DNA from: Streptomyces showdoensis
GTDB lineage: Bacteria > Actinomycetota > Actinomycetes > Streptomycetales > Streptomycetaceae
Direction of reading: 5' to 3'
Assembly: GCF_039535475.1 (NCBI RefSeq)
Contig: NZ_BAAAXG010000026.1
Coordinates: 1,922,001 to 1,986,000, forward strand
DNA: 64,000 bases
How positions within the stretch are numbered: the first letter of the stretch is position 1; each line of letters begins with the position of its first letter. Below the pieces are notes generated by a model. The model was given only the letters and a program-made list of their open reading frames with translations, was not told where the DNA came from and did not search any database. A program made the position numbers and the translations under genes. Positions 33,544-41,951 of the stretch are shown piece after piece.

Positions 33544-33567
33544 ACGGCGGGCCCGGGGGCCCGCCGT
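33544..33567. terminator. Hairpin after marP
   Basis: ACGGCGGGCC and GGCCCGCCGT form a perfect 10-bp stem around CGGG, 25 nt after the marP stop. Confidence 0.7.
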
Positions 33568-33896
33568 GCGCGTGAGGATGACCGCCCCGCGTACGAGGGC
33601 GCCCCGTCCTACGTACGGGGATGGCGCAGCCGGGCCGAGACCCAGCGGGCCCTGCGTCGCAGGATGCGCGAGATGCCCACGTCCCGCGCGGGGTGCGCGT
33701 GGCCGTGCTCTCGTGTGCCGCCCCCTTGCGGGGCCTCCGGGCCGCCGATCGAGCGGCGGTCGCGTGCGGTGTCACCGTAGTCGTGCGTCCAGCCCATACC
33801 GGGACGTCTGCCCGGGGCCCAAGGTCGGTAACCGCCCGGGGGGCCGCCAATTGGCGTATGCGCGGGGCACATGGCAGTTCGATGAACTCCTGCGCG
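33568..33896. other. Region without a confident gene
   Basis: Several overlapping short frames exist. One (33541-33780, +) contains a protein-like stretch RPAYEGAPSYVRGWRSRAET then a basic helix and could be a gene remnant. None has a ribosome site or full-length character. I call no gene here. Confidence 0.4.
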
Positions 33897-34865
33897 TCAG
33901 CGGTCCGGTTCGGGGTCCTTCAGCCAGTTGACGAGCTCCGTGGAGAACGCCGCCGGGTCCTCCTCGTGGGGGAAGTGCCCGAGGCCGTCGAAGAGCCGCC
34001 AGCGGTACGGCGCCTCCACATACTGCCCGGAACCGGCCGCGCTACGCGTCCGCATCACCGGGTCGAGCGAGCCGTGCAGGTGCAGCGTGGGCACCCGCAC
34101 CGGCCGCTTCATGCGCCGGTTGAACTGCACCCCGTCGGGCCGGGCCAGGGAGCGCACCATCCAGCGGTACGGCTCGATCGAGCAGTGCGCCGTGGACGGG
34201 ATGCGCATCGCTCGCCGGTAGACCTCGATCGCCTCGTCGTCCGCGGCCGACCGGGGGTTCGGCCCGGACCAGTCCTCGATCAGCCGGCCCACCAGCGCCG
34301 CGTCGTCCGCGACGAGCTGACGCTCCGGCAGCCACGGGCGCTGGAAGCCCCACACGTGGGAACCGGCACGGGACTGCGCGAAGTCCGAGAGCATCGCCGA
34401 GCGCCAGCGCCGCGGGTGGGGCATCGAGGACACCACCAGGCGGCGCACCAGCTTCGGCCGCATCACGGCCGCCGTCCAGGCGAGGTAGCCGCCCAGGTCG
34501 TGGCCGACGAGCGCCGCGTCGGGCTCGCCGAGCGAGCGGATCACGCCGGTGATGTCGAGGGCCAGGTTGGCCGGGTCGTAACCCCGCGGCGTGCGGTCGC
34601 TGCCGCCCACGCCCCGCAGGTCCATCGCCACGGCCCGGAAACCGGCCTCGGCGAGCACGGGCAGCTGGTGGCGCCAGGTCCACCAGAACTGCGGGAAGCC
34701 GTGCAGCAGCAGGACCAGCGGGCCGTCGCCCATCTCCGCGATGTGGAAGCGGGCACCGTTGGCCGCCACGTCGCGGTGGGTCCACGGTCCCTCGATCCGC
34801 ACCGGACCTCCGGTGCCGGGCCCGCTTCCGGTGCCGCTGCCGTTGCTGCTCTCAGGGACGGTCAT
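33897..34865 (-). CDS. Alpha/beta-fold hydrolase, epoxide hydrolase-like
   Basis: The 322-residue protein shows LLLHGFPQFWWTWRHQ (oxyanion region), nucleophile elbow LVGHDLGGYLAW with aspartate as nucleophile, and LHLHGSLDPVM and GLGHFPHEE for the acid and the histidine. An Asp nucleophile in GHDxGG together with HGFPxxW points to epoxide hydrolases or haloalkane dehalogenases rather than esterases. The N-terminal 20 residues are a Gly/Ser/Thr-rich run. It overlaps the upstream holin-like gene by 4 nt. Confidence 0.88.
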   Translation of the reverse strand: MTVPESSNGSGTGSGPGTGGPVRIEGPWTHRDVAANGARFHIAEMGDGPLVLLLHGFPQFWWTWRHQLPVLAEAGFRAVAMDLRGVGGSDRTPRGYDPANLALDITGVIRSLGEPDAALVGHDLGGYLAWTAAVMRPKLVRRLVVSSMPHPRRWRSAMLSDFAQSRAGSHVWGFQRPWLPERQLVADDAALVGRLIEDWSGPNPRSAADDEAIEVYRRAMRIPSTAHCSIEPYRWMVRSLARPDGVQFNRRMKRPVRVPTLHLHGSLDPVMRTRSAAGSGQYVEAPYRWRLFDGLGHFPHEEDPAAFSTELVNWLKDPEPDR

Positions 34866-35326
34866 GCAGACGAGCGTGCCACAACAGCGGCCTTGTCCTG
34901 CGCCGCGGCGTCGGCCGGGCGGGGGTGCGGCTTGACGTTCTGCATGATCGCGGCGGTCTGCTTGGCCGAGGCGATGGACTTCTCCGGCGGCTTCACCTTG
35001 CGGAACTTGGCGTAGGCCACGAGCCCGAGCAGCACCGCGAGCAGCACGTTCGCCGCGAAGGAGAGCAGGAAGCAGACCGAGATGTGCCAGTGGCTCCAGG
35101 CCTGGATGCCGTAGGCGAGCGCGAAGCTCAGCAGCGGCAGCGAGAAGAGCAGCACCACGACGGCCACCAGACCGGCCGCGCTGCCCATCGCCCCGCGCTT
35201 GACGTCCTGCTTGATCTCCGCCTTCGCCAGGGCGATCTCGTCGTGCACCAGCGCGGACATCTCGGCGGTCGCCGAGGCGACCAGCTGACCGAGGCTGCGC
35301 TCGGCTCCGTCGAACGGGTCGCTCAT
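34862..35326 (-). CDS. Phage holin-family (holin-X-like) membrane protein
   Basis: The 154-residue protein starts with an amphipathic segment (LGQLVASATAEMSALVHDEIALAKAEIKQDVKRG). Two helices follow (GLVAVVVLLFSLPLLSFALAYG and ISVCFLLSFAANVLLAVLLGLVAY), then a charged tail. It matches the actinobacterial holin-X/DUF1469 pattern, widespread in chromosomes without prophages. The name reflects membership only; no lytic role is implied. Coupled by ATGA to the hydrolase gene. Confidence 0.85.
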   Translation of the reverse strand: MSDPFDGAERSLGQLVASATAEMSALVHDEIALAKAEIKQDVKRGAMGSAAGLVAVVVLLFSLPLLSFALAYGIQAWSHWHISVCFLLSFAANVLLAVLLGLVAYAKFRKVKPPEKSIASAKQTAAIMQNVKPHPRPADAAAQDKAAVVARSSA

Positions 35327-35364
35327 CGCTGCTCCCTCTTCTCCTGTAACGGTCCGACCTCAGA

Positions 35365-36774
35365 TCATGCCGGACGGTCGGCCTCGTCGCGCGATGCCCC
35401 CGCCAGTTGGGCGCGCTGTCGGTGTTCCGCGGCCTTCTTCTCGTAGATCTCCGCCATCCGCAGATGGAACTCGGGGTTGTGCTCCTCGTACACGTCAGGG
35501 ATGCCGTCGTGGTCCTCGTCGCGCTCCTCGTCCGCGATGAGCGCCTGGTACTTGCGGACCCGCAGCTTCAGCAGCACGGAGGCGAGCACGGCGGCGATCA
35601 GGGAGCCGACCAGGACCGAGGCCTTCACCTCCTCCATCAGCGCGGGGTCGTCGATGAAGGCCAGTTCGCCGATGAGCAGCGAGACGGTGAAGCCGATGCC
35701 GGCGAGCGAGGCGACGGCGAAGACGTCCGGCCAGGCCAGGTCGGGGTTGAGCGAGGCCCTGGTGAAGCGGGCGGCGAGCCAGGTGCCGCCGAAGATGCCG
35801 ACGGCCTTGCCGACGACGAGGCCGAGCACGACGCCGAGGGTGACGGGCTGGGTGAAGACGTCGCCGAGGGCGCCGCCGGAGACCGTGACGCCGGCGGAGA
35901 ACAGGGCGAACAGCGGCACGGCCAGACCGGCGGAGATCGGCCGGACCAGGTGCTCGATGTGCTCGCCGGGGGAGTGCTCCTCGCCCTCCCGGGTGGTGCA
36001 GCGCAGCATCAGGCCCATGGCGACGCCGGCGATGGTGGCGTGGACGCCGCTGTTGTACATCAGGCCCCAGATGACCAGGGCGAGCGGGACGTAGACGTAC
36101 CAGCCGCGCACGCCCTTGCGCAGCAGCAGCCAGAAGACGACGAGGCCGGCGAAGGCGCCGCCGAGGGCGGCGAAGTTCAGGTCGCCGGTGAAGAAGACCG
36201 CGATGATCAGGATGGCGAACAGGTCGTCGACGACGGCGAGGGTGAGCAGGAAGGCGCGCAGGGCCGAGGGCAGCGAGGTGCCGATCACGGCGAGGACGGC
36301 GAGCGCGAAGGCGATGTCCGTGGCGGTGGGCACCGCCCAGCCGTCGAGGCTGCCGTCCCCGGCCACGTTGACCAGCGTGTAGACCAGGGCGGGCACGGCC
36401 ATGCCGCAGACTGCGGCGATCACCGGGAGCGCGGCGGCCTTGGGGTCGCGCAGCTCGCCCGCGACGAGCTCGCGCTTGAGCTCGATGCCCGCGACGAAGA
36501 AGAAGATCGCGAGCAGGCCGTCGGCCGCCCAGTGCTGGATCGACAGGTCGAGGCCGAGGGCGGCCGGGCCTATGTGGAAGTCCCGGATGGCCGCGTAGCT
36601 GTCCTTCAGGGGCGTGTTGGCCCAGATGAGCGCGGCGATGGCGGCGAGCAGCAGGAGCACGCCGCCGACGGTCTCGGTGCGCAGCGCGTCGGCGATGTAG
36701 CGGCGCTCGGGGAGCGACAGCCGGCCGAGGAACCTGCGGTCGGTGGGGGTGGGGGTGGGCGCGGGCGCGGGCAC
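35365..36774 (-). CDS. nhaA: Na+/H+ antiporter NhaA
   Basis: The 469-residue protein has about 11-12 helices. Family landmarks are IFFFVAGIELKRELV, VPTATDIAFALAVLAVIG (equivalent of E. coli Asp133) and LLTLAVVDDLFAILIIAVF (Asp163/Asp164 pair). It exchanges sodium for protons across the membrane. After the last helix there is a 60-residue hydrophilic tail containing DEERDEDHDGIPDVYEEHN, resembling an EF-hand-type loop. GTG 36774 was chosen since GGAGG lies 8 nt upstream; a longer ATG start at 36810 lacks one. Confidence 0.92.
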   Translation of the reverse strand: MPAPAPTPTPTDRRFLGRLSLPERRYIADALRTETVGGVLLLLAAIAALIWANTPLKDSYAAIRDFHIGPAALGLDLSIQHWAADGLLAIFFFVAGIELKRELVAGELRDPKAAALPVIAAVCGMAVPALVYTLVNVAGDGSLDGWAVPTATDIAFALAVLAVIGTSLPSALRAFLLTLAVVDDLFAILIIAVFFTGDLNFAALGGAFAGLVVFWLLLRKGVRGWYVYVPLALVIWGLMYNSGVHATIAGVAMGLMLRCTTREGEEHSPGEHIEHLVRPISAGLAVPLFALFSAGVTVSGGALGDVFTQPVTLGVVLGLVVGKAVGIFGGTWLAARFTRASLNPDLAWPDVFAVASLAGIGFTVSLLIGELAFIDDPALMEEVKASVLVGSLIAAVLASVLLKLRVRKYQALIADEERDEDHDGIPDVYEEHNPEFHLRMAEIYEKKAAEHRQRAQLAGASRDEADRPA

Positions 36775-37009
36775 GGTGAGAACCTCCGGTCGGTGGGCAG
36801 GGCGAAGCACATGCCGACCAGACTTCCCGGCGCACCTAGGTGTTCTTGTCGCGTCACTGACGCGGTCCTTACTTTACCTAACGACGCGCGGTGGTGTCCG
36901 GCGATCTTCACTTTAGGTGCATAACAGGACGCGGGCACGTGAGCGGAGCGACCTGTGGACAACCGTCTCCCCCGTGCTCCCGGCGGCTCCCCAGCCTGTG
37001 GACAACGCG
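36775..37009. promoter_or_regulatory. nhaA upstream region with a palindrome and two DnaA boxes
   Basis: No gene is seen. The palindrome CGCGTCA-C-TGACGCG lies at 36850-36864, and an AT-rich stretch CTTACTTTACCTAAC follows at about 36868-36882, likely promoter elements for nhaA. Two perfect nonamers TGTGGACAA (TTGTCCACA on the - strand) lie at 36954-36962 and 36997-37005, the preferred Streptomyces DnaA box. Confidence 0.5.
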
Positions 37010-37046
37010 AAGGCGCCCGCCCCGCGGTGCGCGGGGCGGGCGCCTT
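37010..37046. terminator. 17-bp hairpin after acs
   Basis: A perfect 17-bp GC-rich stem with loop GTG lies 16 nt beyond the acs stop (acs reads leftwards). Confidence 0.85.
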
Positions 37047-37062
37047 CGGCCTGTGCCGGGGC

Positions 37063-39018
37063 TCAGTCCTCGCTGGAGGCGGCCGGCAGCTTGGTCTGGA
37101 TGAGGTCCATGACCGAGGAGTCCGTCAGGGTGGTGACGTCGCCCAGCTCGCGGTTCTCGGCGACGTCCCGCAGCAGGCGGCGCATGATCTTGCCGGAGCG
37201 GGTCTTGGGCAGCTCGGCCACCGGCAGGACGCGCTTGGGCTTGGCGATCGGGCCGAGGGTCTTGCCGACGTGGTTGCGCAGCTCGGCGACGAGGGCCTCG
37301 TCCTCGCTGGCCGTGCCGCGCAGGATCACGAAGGCGACGATGGCCTGGCCGGTGGTCTCGTCGGCGGCGCCGACCACGGCGGCCTCGGCGACGGCCGGGT
37401 GGGAGACCAGCGCGGACTCGACCTCGGTGGTGGAGATGTTGTGGCCGGAGACGAGCATGACGTCGTCGACCCGGCCGAGCAGCCAGATGTCGCCGTCCTC
37501 GTCCTTCTTCGCGCCGTCGCCGGCGAAGTACTTGCCCTCGAAGCGGGACCAGTAGGTGTCGATGAACCGCTGGTCGTCGCCCCAGATGGTGCGGAGCATC
37601 GACGGCCACGGCTCGGTGAGGACCAGGTAGCCGCCGCCCCCGTTCGGGACCTCGTTCGCCTCGTCGTCGACGACGGTGGCGGAGATGCCGGGCAGCGCGC
37701 GCTGGGCCGAGCCGGGCTTGGTCTCCGTGACGCCGGGCAGCGGAGCGATCATCATCGCGCCGGTCTCGGTCTGCCACCAGGTGTCCACGATCGGGCAGTT
37801 GTCGGCACCGATCTGCTTGCGGTACCACATCCACGCCTCGGGGTTGATCGGCTCGCCGACGGAGCCGAGGACGCGCAGCGAGGACAGGTCGAACTTGGCG
37901 GGGATCTCGTCGCCCCACTTCATGAACATCCGGATCGCGGTCGGCGCCGTGTAGAAGATGCTGACCTTGTACTTCTGGATGATCTCCCAGAAGCGCCCCT
38001 GGTGCGGGGTGTCCGGGGTGCCCTCGTACATGACCTGGGTGGCACCGTTGGCCAGCGGGCCGTACACGATGTACGAGTGGCCGGTGACCCAGCCGATGTC
38101 GGCCGTGCACCAGTAGACGTCGGTCTCCGGCTTGAGGTCGAAGACGGCGTGGTGGGTGTACGCGGCCTGGGTGAGGTAGCCGCCGGAGGTGTGCAGGATG
38201 CCCTTCGGCTTCCCGGTGGTGCCGGAGGTGTAGAGGATGAAGAGCGGGTGCTCCGCCTCGAAGGCCTCCGGGGTGTGCTCGGCGGACTGGCGGGCGACGA
38301 TGTCGTCCCACCAGACGTCGCGGCCCTCGGTGAAGGCGGTCTCCTGGCCGGTGCGGCGGACCACCAGGACGTGCTCGACCTGCGGACAGCGGGCGACGGC
38401 CTCGTCGATCGCCGGCTTGAGCGCGGAGGGCTTGCCGCGGCGGTAGCCGCCGTCGGCGGTGACGACCAGCTTGGCGTCGGCGTCCTGGATGCGGGAGGCG
38501 ACGGCGTCGGCCGAGAAGCCGCCGAAGACGACCGAGTGGGCGGCGCCGATGCGGGCGCAGGCCAGCATGGTGATGGCCGCCTCGGGGATCATCGGCAGGT
38601 AGACGGCGACCCGGTCGCCCTTGCCGACGCCCAGCTCGGTCAGCGCGTTGGCCGCCTTGGAGACCTCGTCCTTGAGCTCGGCGTAGGTGATCGACCGGCT
38701 GTCGCCGGGCTCGCCCTCGAAGTGGATGGCGACGCGGTCGCCGTTGCCGGCCTCGACGTGGCGGTCCACGCAGTTGTACGCGACGTTGAGCTCGCCGTCG
38801 GCGAACCACTTGGCGAACGGCGGGTTCGACCAGTCGAGGGTCTCGGTCGGCTCGGTGGCCCAGGAGAGCCGCTTGGCCTGCTCGGCCCAGAAGCCCAGCC
38901 TGTCCGCCTTGGCCTGCTCGTAGGCCTCCGCCGTCACGTTGGCGTCCGCGGCCAGCGCGGCCGGCGGCGCGAAGCGGCGCTCTTCCTTGAGCAGATTGGC
39001 CAAGGATTCGTTGCTCAC
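37063..39018 (-). CDS. acs: Acetyl-CoA synthetase
   Basis: The 651-residue protein has the AMP-forming ligase motifs [15 protein letters not shown] (P-loop), [12 protein letters not shown], and the catalytic lysine region RSGKIMRR near the C-terminus, a well-known acetylation site. The N-terminal [16 protein letters not shown] is specific for acetyl-CoA synthetases. It activates acetate for central metabolism. GTG 39018 ([10 protein letters not shown]) follows GGGAG by 5 nt and matches the usual Streptomyces start; the ATG four codons earlier overlaps that site. Confidence 0.95.
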   Translation of the reverse strand: MSNESLANLLKEERRFAPPAALAADANVTAEAYEQAKADRLGFWAEQAKRLSWATEPTETLDWSNPPFAKWFADGELNVAYNCVDRHVEAGNGDRVAIHFEGEPGDSRSITYAELKDEVSKAANALTELGVGKGDRVAVYLPMIPEAAITMLACARIGAAHSVVFGGFSADAVASRIQDADAKLVVTADGGYRRGKPSALKPAIDEAVARCPQVEHVLVVRRTGQETAFTEGRDVWWDDIVARQSAEHTPEAFEAEHPLFILYTSGTTGKPKGILHTSGGYLTQAAYTHHAVFDLKPETDVYWCTADIGWVTGHSYIVYGPLANGATQVMYEGTPDTPHQGRFWEIIQKYKVSIFYTAPTAIRMFMKWGDEIPAKFDLSSLRVLGSVGEPINPEAWMWYRKQIGADNCPIVDTWWQTETGAMMIAPLPGVTETKPGSAQRALPGISATVVDDEANEVPNGGGGYLVLTEPWPSMLRTIWGDDQRFIDTYWSRFEGKYFAGDGAKKDEDGDIWLLGRVDDVMLVSGHNISTTEVESALVSHPAVAEAAVVGAADETTGQAIVAFVILRGTASEDEALVAELRNHVGKTLGPIAKPKRVLPVAELPKTRSGKIMRRLLRDVAENRELGDVTTLTDSSVMDLIQTKLPAASSED

Positions 39019-39146
39019 GACATCTCCCATTTCCCAGGGCGTCCCTATGTGCCTGTGTGTCCCGTGTCATAGCTCATCAGGCGGATGCCCGGGTGACAAG
39101 AGCCTCTGGGCAATTGGTTTAGACCTGTGAGGCGACATGCGGAAGC

Positions 39147-39181
39147 GGCCCCCGCTCCCCGAGCGGAGGGGAGCGGGGGCC
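39147..39181. terminator. Hairpin after the SulP-carbonic anhydrase gene
   Basis: GGCCCCCGCTCCCC pairs with GGGGAGCGGGGGCC around a 7-nt loop, 33 nt past the stop of the leftward gene. Confidence 0.82.
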
Positions 39182-39213
39182 ACACACTTTCACGCGCGAA
39201 CGGAACGAATGGT

Positions 39214-41658
39214 TCAGGACGCGCGGGCGACGCCGCCGACCGCCAGCGGGACGGCCTGCGAACCCGCCCCCGGGGGGACCTGGTTGAACACGTCGTCGTA
39301 GCTGTGCACCTCGTCGGTGCCGGCCAGCAGATACGCCTGGGCCTCGCCCACGTGGAAGTACATCCCGTGCAGCGTCAGCGTGCCGTCGGCGAGCCGCCGG
39401 GCCACCGGCTCGTACGCCCGCAGGTGCTCCAGCTGCTGCACCACGTTGGTCAGGCAGAGCTGCTCGACCGCGTCGGCCGGCAGCCGGCCCGCGATCCTCG
39501 CCCAGGCGTGCCGGCGGCTCGCCATCCGCTCCAGACTCGGCCGGCCGTGCCTCAGCCAGCGGCGCAACGGGCTCGGCGGGTCGTCGGGGCGGCTGCCGAG
39601 CAGCGCCTGCATCGCTCCGCAGCCGGAGTGGCCGCAGACCGTGATCGACTCGACCCGCAGCACGTCCACCGCGTACTCGATCGCGGCCGCCACGGAGTCG
39701 TCTCCGCTCTCCTCGCCCGGCAGCGGCACCAGGTTGCCCACGTTGCGCACGGTGAACAGGTCGCCCGGGCCGCTGGACGTGATCATGCTCGTGACCAGCC
39801 GGGAGTCGGCGCAGGTCAGGAAGAGCTGGGAGGGACGCTGCCCCTCCCGGGCCAGCCGGGCCAGCTCGTCGCGGACCAGCGGGGCCGTGTTCCGCTGGAA
39901 CGCGCCGATGCCGCTGGCCAGCCGCTGCCCGGTGGTCCCGGCGGTGTCGTCGGCCGGGGGCTGCTCGCCGCACTGGTGGTTGCGCCAGGGCGTCCAGGGG
40001 CGGCAGCAGGAGTGGCCGCCCACCGCGTGCGCGCCCGAGCGGGCGGAGGGGCTTCCGGCCCCCGTCTCGGCTCCGGCGTCCGCGCCATGCCGTCCGGCCT
40101 GGGCGGGCTCGGCGATCCGGCCGCCGCCGGGGCCGGTCGTCTCCACCGTGCCGCCGTGGGCGACATGGCCGGACTGCCAGTCGTGCAGCGCCTCGAACGC
40201 CGCGTGGTCCATGAACGAGCCGTCCAGCTCCACCACCGCGTCGGTGCCCGGCGGGATCTGGTGCAGGGCCCGGCTCAGCCGGGGCACGGCGAGGAAGGTC
40301 AACTGGCCCCGGATGCGGACCACCTGTCGCCCGTCCCGCTCCTCGTGGGTGATCCGGGTCCGGGCCAGCCGGTGCATGGCGACGGCGACCGCCACCGCGA
40401 TCCCGAGGGCCACGCCCTCCAGGATGCCGATGAACACCACCCCGGCCAACGTCACCACGTACACCAGGACTTCACGGTGACGGGTGACCGAGCGGATGTG
40501 GGTGATGCTGACCATCTGGACGCCGACGACCATCACCAGGGCGGCCAGCGCGGGCAGCGGGATGAGGTCCAGGACGGGGACGAGCAGCAGGGCGGCGAGC
40601 ACGATCCACAGGCCGTGCAGCATCGAGGAGTGGCGGCTGACCGCGCCCGCCGACACGTTCGCCACGCTGCGCACCGCGACGCCGGCGACCGGCAGGCCGC
40701 CGAGCGCCCCCGAGACCATGTTCGCGGCGCCCTGGCCCGCGAGCTCGCGGTCGAGCCGGGAGCGCGGGGCCGTGGTGCCGGTGTCGAAGGCGCGCTTCGC
40801 CGCCAGCTTGTCCACGGCGACCGCGGACAGCAGCGACTGCACGCTGGTGACCAGCGTGATCGTGAGCACGCCGGCCGCGATCCCGAGGACCGGGCCCTCC
40901 GGCAGGCCGGGCAGGGCGTGGCTGCTCCAGGAGGGCAGGTCGACCCGGGGCACGCCGAGCCCGGCGAACGAGGCGACGGCCGTGGCGGCGGCCACCGCGG
41001 CGAGCGCGGCGGGCGCCTTGCGCAGGATCCGTCCCGTACGGCCGGGCAGCCGCGGCCAGAGCAGCAGCAGCGCGACGGTGAGGCCGCTGACGACGAGCGC
41101 GGCGGCGGACGCGTGCGCGAGCTGGGCGGGCAGGCCGAGGGCGTTGTCCACGGCGGAGCTGTGGGGGGTGCCGCCGAGCACGATGTGCAGCTGCGCGAGG
41201 GCGATGGTGACGCCGATGCCCGCGAGCATCCCGTGCACGATGGCGGGCGAGACGGCGAGCGCGGACCGGGCCACCCGCAGGGCGGAGAGGCCGAGTTGGG
41301 CGAGTCCGGCGAGGACCGTGATGGCGCAGGTGGTGCGCCAGCCGTAGCGCTGGATCAGCTCGGCGGTGACCACGGTCAGGCCGGCGGCGGGGCCGCTGAC
41401 CTGGAGCGGCGAGCCACCGAGGCGGCCGGCGACGATGCCGCCGACGGCGGCGGCCACCAGGCCGGCCTGGAGCGGGGCGCCGGTGGCGAGGGCGATGCCC
41501 AGGGAGAGCGGCAGGGCGATCAGGAAGACGGCGATCGAGGCGGAGAAGTCGGCGCCCGCGATGCGGAAGCGGCGGGGCGGCCCGTCCGGCGGGCCGTGCG
41601 GCCGCTGGACGCGGGGCCGGGTCGTGGTGGTCGTGCGGGCAGGGGGGCAGAGGGTCAT
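39214..41658 (-). CDS. SulP transporter fused to a beta-carbonic anhydrase
   Basis: The 814-residue protein has a SulP membrane domain of about 11-14 helices (residues about 35-415, entry ADFSASIAVFLIALPLSLGIALATG). A STAS domain follows (GQLTFLAVPRLSRALHQIPP, VVELDGSFMDHAAFEALHDW). A linker containing HSCCRPWTPWRNHQCGE leads to a complete beta-carbonic anhydrase with zinc ligands in CADSRL and CGHSGCGAM. Such fusions are thought to carry bicarbonate (or sulphate) with direct CO2/HCO3- conversion at the inner face. The ATG at 41658 has GGAGGAGAC upstream. The CA zinc ligands appear intact. Confidence 0.93.
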   Translation of the reverse strand: MTLCPPARTTTTTRPRVQRPHGPPDGPPRRFRIAGADFSASIAVFLIALPLSLGIALATGAPLQAGLVAAAVGGIVAGRLGGSPLQVSGPAAGLTVVTAELIQRYGWRTTCAITVLAGLAQLGLSALRVARSALAVSPAIVHGMLAGIGVTIALAQLHIVLGGTPHSSAVDNALGLPAQLAHASAAALVVSGLTVALLLLWPRLPGRTGRILRKAPAALAAVAAATAVASFAGLGVPRVDLPSWSSHALPGLPEGPVLGIAAGVLTITLVTSVQSLLSAVAVDKLAAKRAFDTGTTAPRSRLDRELAGQGAANMVSGALGGLPVAGVAVRSVANVSAGAVSRHSSMLHGLWIVLAALLLVPVLDLIPLPALAALVMVVGVQMVSITHIRSVTRHREVLVYVVTLAGVVFIGILEGVALGIAVAVAVAMHRLARTRITHEERDGRQVVRIRGQLTFLAVPRLSRALHQIPPGTDAVVELDGSFMDHAAFEALHDWQSGHVAHGGTVETTGPGGGRIAEPAQAGRHGADAGAETGAGSPSARSGAHAVGGHSCCRPWTPWRNHQCGEQPPADDTAGTTGQRLASGIGAFQRNTAPLVRDELARLAREGQRPSQLFLTCADSRLVTSMITSSGPGDLFTVRNVGNLVPLPGEESGDDSVAAAIEYAVDVLRVESITVCGHSGCGAMQALLGSRPDDPPSPLRRWLRHGRPSLERMASRRHAWARIAGRLPADAVEQLCLTNVVQQLEHLRAYEPVARRLADGTLTLHGMYFHVGEAQAYLLAGTDEVHSYDDVFNQVPPGAGSQAVPLAVGGVARAS

Positions 41659-41951
41659 GTTCCCGTCTCCTCCGGGGCAGCGTGGTCGCGGCTCGTGCGG
41701 GGTGCAGCGGCGGGACACCGAGAGACGCCGTACGGCACGACGGACGTGACGCTCCGGATGACTCTCGGTAAATGAATGGTAATGGGGAGTAAAGACTCCG
41801 GCATTATTTTCGGGGCAAATAGGGCAATGAATCACCGGATCCGGTGACAGAACGCATCCATGCCGCTTGTCGTTGACGCTCCTCGGTCGCTCTGGTGCGA
41901 CGTTGACGCCGCTTGTACGGAAATCCGAGGATCCGAGGAGAGGTGGGGCGG
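41659..41951. promoter_or_regulatory. Divergent promoter region with a 16-bp palindrome
   Basis: The region between the divergent SulP-CA and lipoprotein genes is AT-rich at 41770-41830. It contains the perfect palindrome TCACCGGATCCGGTGA at 41832-41847. GTTGACG occurs twice (about 41872 and 41901), resembling -35 elements for the rightward gene. The palindrome is a candidate operator. Confidence 0.5.

Noticed and set aside
33541..33780. Possible 79-residue gene after marP
   Set aside because: It begins inside the marP terminator hairpin, has no ribosome binding site, and only its middle looks protein-like.
34862..35326. Prophage remnant suggested by a holin-family gene
   Set aside because: No other phage gene is nearby. 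This family is common as a chromosomal membrane protein in actinomycetes.
39127..41775. 882-residue frame opposite the SulP-CA gene
   Set aside because: Its translation is His/Arg/Gly low complexity with no motif, whereas the - strand shows complete SulP, STAS and anhydrase motifs.
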